DNA of 64,000 nucleotides from Peronospora farinosa. Lineage: Eukaryota; Oomycota; Peronosporomycetes; Peronosporales; Peronosporaceae. This document shows, piece after piece, positions 51,757 through 61,878 of the stretch. The notes beneath the pieces were generated by a model, which was given only the letters and a program-made list of their open reading frames with translations, ran no database searches and was not told the origin of the DNA. Location of the stretch: NCBI GenBank assembly GCA_947646735.1, contig CANTFK010000993.1, positions 124,001 through 188,000 on the forward strand. Reading direction: 5' to 3'. The translations under genes and the position numbers were made by a program. Position 1 is the first letter of the stretch; each line of letters begins with the position of its first letter.

Positions 51757-53706
51757 AGGTAAGATGACCGATATGTCGACTCTTTTTGGAGACCTTCGTC
51801 GCTTGGCCGTTGCTGCTCTAAAACCTAATTTGGAAAGTGACCTATTAGCAGATTTGTAGCAGTCGTGTAGCATGTTTCAATAAAATGGAGAAAGTGTCAA
51901 GATCATGAAGAAGCGAGTGTCAAACGACGACTATAAAAGCAAAGAAACTACTATAGCACGATGCGCCAAAAGGATTATCAGCTCACATTTCCTGCATCAT
52001 GCGATAGGTACACTCGGTCCTGTCCAGGTTGGTCTTTGGTTGTGGCATGTCAGCTAATTGCTGAGCGTACATCAGTCATTTTCCAAGCATCCTTTACAGC
52101 ATCTCAAGGCTGCAGAAAGCCAAATATAATGGCAGTAATTCTACTGTCGCAAAGTTGCGCGGAGAAGCATTGCAGGTGGTGATTACCCGGGCGAATCTGA
52201 CACGTGAGTGTTTGCATGCGTTGCAACACATGACGCAAACTAGTAGCATTTTGTCAAGTTGGAAGAGCCCATGGTGAAACAATGATTCAGGAGCGTGGTC
52301 GACGGGTCACTGTCGGCAAAGATGGTTGTTGCTGGAATTTGTCTGCAACAAGAAAAAGAGCTTGCAGATTCAATATCTATCGCACAGGTACCGCGTCGTG
52401 TCCGTAAGAGCGTGATAGTTACTAAAGGAAAGTGATACAGTGTATAGCCGTTTCATGGTGATTGCCTCAGGACAACGACTTGCGGCTGAACAGAGGCAGT
52501 CACCATTATTACTTTAGTTTTGGTTGTACACGACACCATGTCCATCACCGTGCTAACTGTATCTAGTTACCACACACTAGAATAGCAGCCCCAAATCTAA
52601 TCAACAAGATTCAATGAATTGCTTCGAAGTCTTCGGCATTTACGCTGGTCTTTCGACTGGTCTTCGACTGGTCTTTCGAGCTTGCTGCATCTTTACTCTC
52701 AGCTTTGCCGGGAAGCACACAATCCAATAGATGGTCTGCAACACAAAAGCAATCATGTTGTCACTAGTGTCCGACAATGTAAACTCAAAGCTTCAGTTGT
52801 TGGTGCCTGTTATGGTTGCACCTTCAGCCGTATCGGCTTGGCGAAGTGCACTGCTAGAGCTGAAGAAAATTGACGCTGTTCGAGTCCGTTGTGCAAACAA
52901 GAAAGATATGTTCGTCATCGAGGTGTTTCCTGCGCGGTCAGATCCAAATAGTGAATCGATTGAAAATGGTTGTCCAATACGGAGACCAACCACAAGAATT
53001 GAAAGGACGCTGCTGGAATTTGTTCAACTTCGTGACAAAGTTTACGACATCGTGCACGAGGCTCATCGCGGTGAACATTGCGAACTTTGCTCGAAACTCT
53101 TGGAATTGATCGTATTCGGAGCAAACCCTGACGGATTTATAGTTGGCCTGCTCGGCGGTAAGCGGCTGAAGCGCACGGTGATGAGGTTTATGGTAGAGCT
53201 CTTGAGAGTTATCATTCGTCAAGTCTGTATCAACACACGAGGCTGCTGCTCCGGGCAGACTTTAATCCCACAAGCCGTGCACGCGTTTCTCTTCACCTGA
53301 CCATGCTATGCCGCCTAGATGTCCCATTCCATGGCACGTCGACCATATCCTGTCTCACATCCTCTGTGGTAGAGTCCGCTCGTGTTCATTGCCAATAAAT
53401 CAGCGTGTATATACATACGTACACGCTACCAGCGACTGCTTGGTGGTGGTCAGATGTACGCTCTTTATATCGCGAACTTTCATGTGCGTGCATGAACGCT
53501 AAAGCCTTTTGGGTCGGTAGAATACTTGGTCAAGTTGATATCATTCCTGCACCAGGCACTCTTCACGGTCTCAAGTCAACAGAGCGGTGGCAGCCGATTA
53601 ACCATCTAGTGTACATTACAAAATGCTGCCGAGATTTCCAGCAGCGCAAGCTTTAGCCCCGTATTCACTGAGCTCGCGTGCAAGTCGGCGCAGCGACAAG
53701 CTCTGG
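51757..53706. repeat. right arm of a 1.95-kb inverted duplication
   Basis: This is the mirror copy of 47501-49450, facing away from it. It carries PX-like copy 7, the hairpin at about 52456-52506 and the C-terminal ORF tail ending at 51859. The spacer between the arms is about 2.3 kb and holds PX-like copy 6. Confidence 0.9.
52731..53300 (+). CDS. PX-like protein with Cys-x2-Cys insert (family copy 7, right arm)
   Basis: A 189-residue protein from ATG 52731, or 181 from the ATG at 52755 that matches the copy-5 start. Same features as copy 5, with substitutions N/K, R/C, M/T and D/E among others. The upstream ATG exists only in this arm; copy 5 has GTG at that site. Near-identity of the coding region with more divergent flanks suggests either a recent duplication or selection on the protein. 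Confidence 0.74.
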   Translation: MVCNTKAIMLSLVSDNVNSKLQLLVPVMVAPSAVSAWRSALLELKKIDAVRVRCANKKDMFVIEVFPARSDPNSESIENGCPIRRPTTRIERTLLEFVQLRDKVYDIVHEAHRGEHCELCSKLLELIVFGANPDGFIVGLLGGKRLKRTVMRFMVELLRVIIRQVCINTRGCCSGQTLIPQAVHAFLFT

Positions 53707-54410
53707 CTCGGTCCCTTTTGAACGTCTGAGTTCTGCAGGCCGGATGAGGGCAGTGCCAGCTCCGTGATGTTCTGACAACACTTGGCTTGGCCAAGCCGTG
53801 CGACATGGACATACGGATCTTCAGCGAGCACTGCACCACGTAGCAATGCTTACCCTGGCGCTTAACAGTCTTATTCGCTTCATTGTAGTCAGTAGCTTCG
53901 ATGACGCTGAGAGAACTCAGCGTGCCTGCTGCTTTAGCGTAGTAATCTGGTCTCATGTGCAGCGGCTGCAGGTCGTGAATACGTAGCATATTGTTGGCGT
54001 TTTAAGTTTGCCGAATGGCGACATTAGAAGCATGTCCTAGTCTATCAGACAGTATGAATGATACTTTATCTTCATCTTCGGTGGTTTTTAGTGAAGACTT
54101 TGCCGTTGGAGAGGATTCTCATATTTCTTGTTACTACCAAGACATGCAAGCTCTGGTTTAACACATGCGGAAAAAGTTGACAAATTATTCCGGAGCTCTT
54201 GCCCAATCTAATGCCCAACTTAGAAATGCAAAGCAAGTATCTTTTTGATGTATTAATGAGCCAAGAAAGCGATCCAAGACTTGTGCAGCTTAAGCTTGCT
54301 GAAGCTGGGGGTCATATGTTGTTTCGATGGCGATGGCCGCAGTGAACGCTGCTTATTTCGGTCACCCAGCCTCCACCCAGCCTCCAACCTGGTCAGTGCC
54401 CGACTTCATT
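53707..54410. other. intergenic, no supported gene
   Basis: No ORF with a recognisable product is seen in this stretch beyond the edge of the right arm. Confidence 0.4.
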
Positions 54411-54728
54411 TCAAACAATCTTGAAGGCTGGGCCAGTCGACGGTGATGTCGCTGGCTTATTACGTAAGCACCACTTGACAGCTTCGAACGCAGTAGCTGC
54501 CAAAGGCATTCGCGACGTTTCTGTTGGGGCAATTTTGACTTGAGAAACGTGAGGCTGGTGCACCAATAGCGACCTCTTCATCGACTCAATGGTCGACGAG
54601 TCCTCCACAATGCGGCCAACATACTGACGTCGTTTGGACCGATATACCACCCTTGCATCAGGTAGGAGATGATCGATCGTCCAGAACAACAAGTTGCTCC
54701 ATAAGTCACCAAGTAAAAACACTGCCAT
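54411..54728 (-). CDS. small hypothetical protein
   Basis: A 105-codon ATG-started ORF with globular composition: a W-rich hydrophobic start (LLGDLWSNLLFWTIDHLL), a basic segment R-S-K-R-R-Q-Y, and a polar end. It begins 54 bp downstream of the stop of PX-like copy 8 on the same strand. No domain is recognised and no paralogue is visible in the window. It may be a small gene or a fragment. Confidence 0.35.
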   Translation of the reverse strand: MAVFLLGDLWSNLLFWTIDHLLPDARVVYRSKRRQYVGRIVEDSSTIESMKRSLLVHQPHVSQVKIAPTETSRMPLAATAFEAVKWCLRNKPATSPSTGPAFKIV

Positions 54729-54782
54729 AACAGTCGTAGCAATGTCAGGTCCTTTATTTGGTTGTCCATTATCCCAGTGCTT

Positions 54783-55343
54783 TCATGCGTCATCGCGCAG
54801 GAATCGCACAACCAGGGCTGGAATCATCACGTTCCCGTCGCACATGTAATACCGCTGCCGTGTTTCCTCCTTCTTACCAATGGCCATCTCGATATACTTA
54901 TTTATGCACTTGGCGAGTAGCCAACTGCGAGTTTTGTTGCTCTTGACGAATAACTTCATAAACAGCCGCGGCTGCGAGAGACTTGTCCAAAGGACTTCCA
55001 TGTACTTGCTGCAGTATTTGCACGCAGAACCGCTGATGTGTTGACGCTGTGCGTAGCTCCACAACTTATAGCGCAAGTTAGCAAAGTCGGTAAAGCGTTT
55101 CCTGACGGTGTAGTCAGGTCGGTCTCGTCGTGACGTGTCCAATCGCTTGTTGGTCGGAATGCGATTCGTGTGGTGCTTCAGGTAGACATCTACGAAATAG
55201 TAGACGACACCACCGATCTCTTCAAAGCTGGCAATCTCCACGTGATCAATTTTTTCGAGTATACTAATAGGCTCGACAGCACTAGACGAGCGAAGCGGAG
55301 TCAAGTAGACCAGGGTGAGAGGTGGTGCCCCAAAGTAGATCAT
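54783..55343 (-). CDS. PX-like protein with Cys-x2-Cys insert (family copy 8)
   Basis: A 186-residue protein from ATG 55343; the frame continues upstream only to a GTG. PX core: VVYYFVDVYLKH strand, then a R-I-P-T-N-K turn, VRKRFTDFANLR (basic motif), ACKYCSKYMEVL pair, SQPRLFMKL, a third Cys in MCDGNVMIPALV and a final VRFLRDD. It is closest to copy 9, sharing LEKIDHVEI, LKHxxxRIPTNK and QPRLF. Confidence 0.75.
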   Translation of the reverse strand: MIYFGAPPLTLVYLTPLRSSSAVEPISILEKIDHVEIASFEEIGGVVYYFVDVYLKHHTNRIPTNKRLDTSRRDRPDYTVRKRFTDFANLRYKLWSYAQRQHISGSACKYCSKYMEVLWTSLSQPRLFMKLFVKSNKTRSWLLAKCINKYIEMAIGKKEETRQRYYMCDGNVMIPALVVRFLRDDA

Positions 55344-56827
55344 GATGTGACGACGTAATTGATATTGATAACTGTGCAACTGCGACTCTGACCTTACGCA
55401 CGGGTCAAGCAAGCACTTATGCCCATCGCGTAACTTTGCTCGTGTGTAGCGACCACAGACGAAAAGCGGCCGAGTGCTTGCGCTCTCTGCACACCGCACG
55501 GGAGATAGCCGACAGATTGCTTTGATCGGCTACACTGTCTCCGGATACTTTTGATAGGCACCATACATACTGACATGGTCCATGAGGCCGCAAGTTCACA
55601 GCTAATATCATACGACACCCCCATTGTGGCGTTTCATAGATAAATATTGCAGTGGTGACATCTGCTACAGTTGTTACGCTGCACGTTCCACGAATACCAT
55701 CCATTGTTGTGGTTGACAAAGTCTATTGGGACTTAGAGGATGTGAACATACGCATGATACCGGCATTTTCTACCTTTACTGATTTTGCAGATGTTGTGCT
55801 ACGATACGATGTGTTTATTCACTTGTATGTGCATGCAACATACGGTACCTGAGCTCTGCTCTGCTACACACACTTAAGCTTCCTTCTATGCGTCATCCTT
55901 TAAGAACGCTGCATCAACTATCGGATGGCATAGGACCCGAATTTTCACAGCCGTAGCCCTGTATCTCCATATATGATGTACTTCATGTAGAACGTTGTTA
56001 TTAACCTCTTATGCCTTCTCCACGATAATTAGCTAGCTTTACGAACTAAGTGGTCGTGACATCGAGTGCACGAAAAAGCTCACGAAAGCGACACGTACTG
56101 TACGCGCAGCGCAAGCACAAGACTTGGTCATCTTCAGTGTTGCGTGCAATAAATGCTATGTTCTACTTGTGTTTACCTTCAACCTTTTGCGCTTATTGGT
56201 CACCCCAAGCAAGAAGACAAAGATACGTGGTATCAAGGTCCGATGGCAATGAGTTTCGCATCATACATGTGGGAGGAACTCAGTTAAGGGGGGGCGGGTG
56301 AGGATATACGCTCGAAGGGGTGCAGCAATATGCCTCTTAGCTACATGCATATATTTTTGATAGTGTGGTCCTTTGTAAGAAGTAACTCGTATACGTACGG
56401 TTGTTCATGTTGTTGTAGTGAGTTGTTAAACAGTCGGTTGTCAACACGGTGAGGTTTATATCAATATTAGTATACCCAGATATTATTCTCCACAATAGTT
56501 TTCGTAAAAATGGGAGCTATACAATTCAGAGCTAAATTATGGCTGCAAACGCCCAATTACTCTAGCCTACACCTGGACATGAGAATCCAGTTATTTGCTA
56601 TATAATATCGTTGCGGCGTTGGTTTTGCTTAAACACACAAGCACTCCTAAGCATTTTAAAAGCTAACCGTTGACTTCTCAGCATTTTAAAAGTTTACCGT
56701 GAAGCTCCTACGCACTATACAACACTAGCCTACATAGCAGATAAATATGAATCGATATCAGCTGCAGGTACTTTCGTCAACTATACCGCACACCTGCAAC
56801 CTTCGATCGGTTGCTGTGGCTCGATTT
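55344..56827. other. intergenic, no supported gene
   Basis: The only coding-looking stretch is 55652-55852 (+), which lacks an ATG and reads like the end of an unknown protein. The rest is AT-rich. Two short near-repeats 'cattttaaaag' occur at 56650-56692. Confidence 0.4.
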
Positions 56828-57400
56828 CTATGCCTTTTTCTCCCGAAAAAAGCACTCAATCACATATGGAATAGCTTGGAACCCGTCACAAGCAAAATTT
56901 CGCATCTGCATCTCGCTATTTCCACCAAAGGTCATGCCGATGAACTCGTTGCAAAAAATCGTCATCAGTTTCTTGCGCGTTTCCACGCCAGTGGTCACTT
57001 TCACAAACAACCGCGGCTGCGCCATCGAGTGCACAATGTAGTTCATAAAATCTTTGCAGTACCTGCAAGCAAGCCCGTCTTGACACTTGCGCTGAGCGTA
57101 TGCCCACACTTGATAGCGCAGGTTGGCGAAGTCGGTAAATCGACGCTCCAGATGATAGTCAGGTTGACCACCTGAAATAGCCTTGGTTGTCTTGTTGGTC
57201 GGGATTCGTGACGAGCAATGCTTTAGATAAACATCAAGTACGTAAAACACGACACCACCACGCACTATGGTATCATTAATCTCGACGCGGTCGATCTTTT
57301 CCAGGGATGCTAGAGGCTCCGAGGCCTTGAACCTTCTAGTTGGTTTCATGGTCACAGGCAACAGGGACTGCAGGCGCGGCATTATCGTAGAAGCAGACAT
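56828..57400 (-). CDS. PX-like protein with Cys-x2-Cys insert (family copy 9)
   Basis: A 190-residue protein from ATG 57400, the most canonical member. Short N-terminus, then LEKIDRVEIND, a VVFYVLDVYLKH strand, RIPTNK, basic motif LERRFTDFANLR (residues 85-96), ACRYCKDFMNYI pair (Cys112/Cys115), MAQPRLFVKV, an E-T-R-K-K-L-M-T-I-F helix, a Cys in ACDGFQAIPYVI and a final ECFFREKK. Its short, clean form makes it a good reference for the family. Confidence 0.8.
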   Translation of the reverse strand: MSASTIMPRLQSLLPVTMKPTRRFKASEPLASLEKIDRVEINDTIVRGGVVFYVLDVYLKHCSSRIPTNKTTKAISGGQPDYHLERRFTDFANLRYQVWAYAQRKCQDGLACRYCKDFMNYIVHSMAQPRLFVKVTTGVETRKKLMTIFCNEFIGMTFGGNSEMQMRNFACDGFQAIPYVIECFFREKKA

Positions 57401-60400
57401 GGTCAATGATTTTTTTTTGCGAGTTTGAATATGTAAAAGCGGCTGACGTGAGTTTTACAGGAGACTATGGGCCGTCGTAAGCCGGAAAAAAGACAAGTGA
57501 ATCAACTGGACGATGCTCGCCAGGTGATCAGAGACTGTCGTCGTAGGGACGGGGCATCATATGCGATGCCCGTAATGTTGGCTCTTGAGATTAGAGCGAG
57601 CACAAAAAAGTATTTCTTAGAATCCTCGAATGCATCGTTGACTATTGCGATCGTATTTCGCTGGCACGACTTTAGCAAACCATTCGTATGGTAAAGTGAT
57701 AGAGTACCTCTTGTTGTATGTTCTAGTTGTTTGGCAGTTATCATTTCTTCTGACACACAGTCGGGCTTTTTCACATTAGTTATGGCGATCTGTCGATATT
57801 TGCGGCTCATGCTCAGACCAACACTTTTCAGCGTCACAACATCTGACTTTTGCTTACACAAATTATCGAAAGAGTACCGATATGTTAAGCAGGTTATTGA
57901 ATTCAAACTGACTGTGTAATGGTCATCTACTGTATGTAAGGCTCGCGGTTTTTTTAGAGAATACGAAGTCTCATGTTCCTTTAGAACGTATTGACGCAAG
58001 CGTGATGGTACGACAGAACTTCATAAAACACGCATGCGCAGCTTAGGATTCCATTGTTTTCCAGCACTTCTGTGGCTGAAACTTCTTCATTTGGCGAGGC
58101 CACATGTAGAGCTTTATAGTTTCAATATAATGAGTCTTGGTACGTATTATTATCGTACGACACCTCTGATCAATGCAAAGCGAGGGCATGTCAGGCCTCT
58201 TTTGAAGGAAAAAGAACAAGCAGGAGAAGGTCGTACAAAAAAACGAAAAAATCTCCCGTTTTGCTTGATTATGGCGAACTTTATCGTGGCAACAAGATAC
58301 AGGGTGAGACTTTTCGTGTTTACATAAAAACGATCGTTAGCGGACACATCATTCACCCGTTCTCGAGCCTAGCAACCCATGTAGTGCAGGTACGAGATAC
58401 AGTACTTTGTCATGTTAAGAAAAAAAGTAATACTACTAAGACGACTATCACTACTACCGTCCAGGTAACGAATGTAAGTATGCGGATACCAAGGACATCG
58501 CAATTTGCAACGTCTGCAGCTCCAGCTACCTAGAAATTCGCGAAATTGACTGAGCGATTAAGAAAATCGTTTGCATGCATGTCCAAGCTGCAGGTAAGTT
58601 TAAAATAGTATGTTTGACTTTAGTATTAATAAATTATTATATTTGACTCTAGTATTAATGTTTTAATGTTGAGCAGATAATAGTTGTTCAGAGCCACGTC
58701 AGATATTCTCTCGATTCATGACTCTTCGTTGACGTTCTACGCCATGCCCATGATTTACTGAAAAGCTGGAACAATGTCAATGCATTGTAAGGGGACGAGC
58801 TGTCAATGTGTGTGGCTGGAATGGGCTACTACTATATTACTGGTTTAAATCATTACTATTTTTCCTCTAAATGTGGGTGTCACTATGCTGCAGCTATTAA
58901 GGCTTGCTTGCCAACAGGACAAATTGTTTACTGCACTTAGGATGGCGGAAGAGGCACGTTTAATGACATTGTGGCGGTCCAGGCATGTTTAATGCTCTAT
59001 AATTGAACAGCAAAAAAGTCCTGCCTGGAACTCCACAATGTCTTTGTGGTTTGATCTTAAGGGCCGATTCTTTCCACGCAGCATGACAGCATGCGCGTTG
59101 CAATACGAGCAATCAACGATGAGGCAGAATGAAGTGCTTCTTGTCTGTTGGGTCGTCTTTGGTGTTTACAGAGCGAATTTATCACGAGGCAGGATGATTT
59201 GTGACGATAATCTGTTGGCGAGGCAGCTATTTATCGATATGAAAAACCATTTGACCGAGCAGTACAACAAGCGGGGTATTCTGGAGAAGTTTGATCATGC
59301 ACCTCTTTGGCTTTGTTGGGAGATCAATTAGCAGTAAAAATTTATACTAAGTGAAGACACGCTCATGCTGCCATCAAGTCGAGTATCACTTTAGATGCTG
59401 ACACACTACGCGTACGAAGCCAAGCCCACGCCAACTAGGCTCTATCACAGTGATAAATCAGTCAAGTCCCGGATATGGCTGCAATTTTACAATACAAACC
59501 GTTTGGTATAGCATTCTTGTGGAGCACAGGATACGCGCGGCTGATGTATCAAATATTAACTCGCGTACTTCGTCATCAAAAGTTCGTGCACATAGGATCG
59601 CTTAAAGAGGTCAACGTAACGCCACATGAGCTATGTATGACAAGATGGAATATCTCATGTTTCTTTTTCAAATGATGCAGCACAAAGAGCTTTATGAGGA
59701 ATTTGCTGGATCGTTTCGCCTTCAGCGCCTATTAAAGATGAGCGGGATATTTCATGTTGTCATGCATAGCGTGTGCACCATCGTTTATTCGGCCTCTAGG
59801 GTAGACACTGCAATGTTGTGGGCTAGAAAAGGAAGAGACACGTACGCTAAAAACGTCGTTGCAGCAAATCCAGTCGTTCTGCCTTTGGCAAACGTTCGTC
59901 GCTTCTTTCAGCATCTCATTGAAGCGGACAAGCTAAGAAAATGTCTATTGTTAGCGCTTGATGGTCATTTGAAGAGCTTCGAAGCATTGTTTCGATATTA
60001 CTCGATGACAAACGGATTTGCTTGATCCAGTTGCGATGGACTTAGCATATATCTTAGCAGTAACAACTCGTACGAGCTCGTCGTGGGAACGAACGCGTCA
60101 TTTCTGGTGTAGTTGCTTCGAACCTGGTTAAAACAAGACAATGCAACAACTGCGTGATTCATGCAGCGTACATGTAAAGACCGCGGCCCGGGTCCCCCTT
60201 TCGTCTGGCGAAACACTGACGTCGTACTTGCAAACCGTTCATTTTGGCGGAGAAGCTCCTAGTGAAGCTTTGCAGCACTTGATCATGTGCCTTTGCGACA
60301 AAGCACTGTTAAATTGCTGGTGAAGCGGAGTCGACACGGCTGACGAAAGCATTCCCTCGTGTTGGGCCTGAATGGAATATATCTGGAATCGTACTTGTCA

Positions 60401-61878
60401 CAACAGCGACTGGATCAAGCATTGACATGCTTTGTGGATTGCAGCGTAGCCTCGATAGACCGCAAGATGAAGCTTTATGTCAATCACATCGCATCAGCCA
60501 GTCTTTGTGGGATGTGCACGTTTATAAAGACGAAGACTGTCGATAACTTGTAGTACTACGCAGTGCTCATTTTGAGGAGACGACATTGATAACTACGATA
60601 ATTGTACGGAAAGGAGAAGTACTAGCTTGCTCCAGTTTGTTATATACCTGCGTCACAGCTGACAGGTGCAATATTCTCGAAGAAACAAGAGGTTTACCCA
60701 GCTTTAGTATTGTATTGTAGCAAGCTCCACCACTGATGCGTGCACCAACCAGTGGAGTTGTGCCGCAGGCGGACTCCCAAAACTCTAGTTCACCTAGTAG
60801 CAAGCTTTGAGGTCTCTTCTTTATCTATTTTGCTAGAATCTGGCATTGAGACTTTATACGACGTTTGATCATCAGATACTAGTTGAATTCGTTCGCGCTC
60901 TTAGGTGCAGAGCTCGATGCTGACCCAACTTATACTCTTTTGAACTGCATTTTCATCATCTTCATCACCGGTAAGACGCGTTCAACGAGTGCTTTACGGT
61001 GGAGTATTTGCTGAGTGGTTCGGCGTTTAGTAGCGTTCTTGCGTCGACAGAAGCGTAAGAAATTCCAGAATGCTATTGACCATTTCACAGGGTGCGCAAC
61101 TTGCGGAGGCGCGTACGTAGAATGAGGAAATAGGCTCATGGGGCGTTCGTCAAAAAAAGAGGTATTGGTCTGCCAGCCCGATGGCCGGGACATCCACCGG
61201 CCAACAATTGCCTTTGAATCTTTGTCGATGAGGTCGTAGCTTATCCACTAGGACGTGCAGACAAAGACCTCGGTGAAAGCGCACTTGACTTGACCAGAAG
61301 GAGTAAGTAGAAATGTGCCTCATTTCACGTCGCCATGGTCTTGCGTTGCGACTGCAGGTACGCCAAACGACAAAATGGTCCCACAATTACGGATAACTTC
61401 TCTCACCAAATGTTTAGCTCGAATCCGACGAACTTGTCCGATGAACCGCATAGCTATACAGAGTGCACAGTCCTAGTAACAAGGATCGTAACTACGACGA
61501 CGTTCGCGTGCTCGCATTGTCGTAAAGTTTGGATTTCGCGCTGTACGCTTTAAACGTGTCCGTTCGTTTCACAGTCTTGATATCTACAAGTATCACTTTT
61601 AGTGTTGCAAACAGGATGCAGTCATTCTTACAGCTAGCTTGAGATACTGATCGAAAGCTCATACGACACGGTGAAATGGAAAAAGACTGGGACGAGTCTC
61701 CCAACCGTTAGTGAAGTCGTTCTTTCGTGTGGCAGTTGAAATCGAGAACTTTCATGCGACAAGATTATTTCTCAAAGCTGCAGCTTCAAGGTGATTGCAA
61801 GCTGGGACGAGTTCCTGCTTGTGTGGGTGGCTTGTGTTAAGTGGCATTTTCGGATTTGACGACAAGAACGAAGTAACT
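57401..61878. other. gene-poor stretch with decayed ORFs
   Basis: This 4.5-kb stretch has several ATG-started ORFs with protein-like composition but no recognised domain: 57467-57694 (+), 59038-59331 (+), 59633-60025 (+, 130 codons) and 60930-61193 (-, 87 codons, basic). The frame of 59475-59675 runs on into 59633-60025 after a shift, which suggests a decayed gene. Near 58510-58550 the + strand reads a C-x2-C pair followed by a stop. I cannot assign any of these as functional genes. The end of this stretch holds the HSP70 promoter. Confidence 0.4.
61746..61753 (+). promoter_or_regulatory. heat-shock-element-like dyad upstream of HSP70
   Basis: GAActTTC is a two-unit nGAAnnTTCn dyad 126 bp upstream of the HSP70 ATG. 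A full element needs three units, and the third is not well matched, so this is only a candidate. Confidence 0.3.

Noticed and set aside
57502..57999. 165-codon minus-strand ORF
   Set aside because: It opens only with TTG, overlaps an ATG-started ORF on the other strand and has no recognisable domain.
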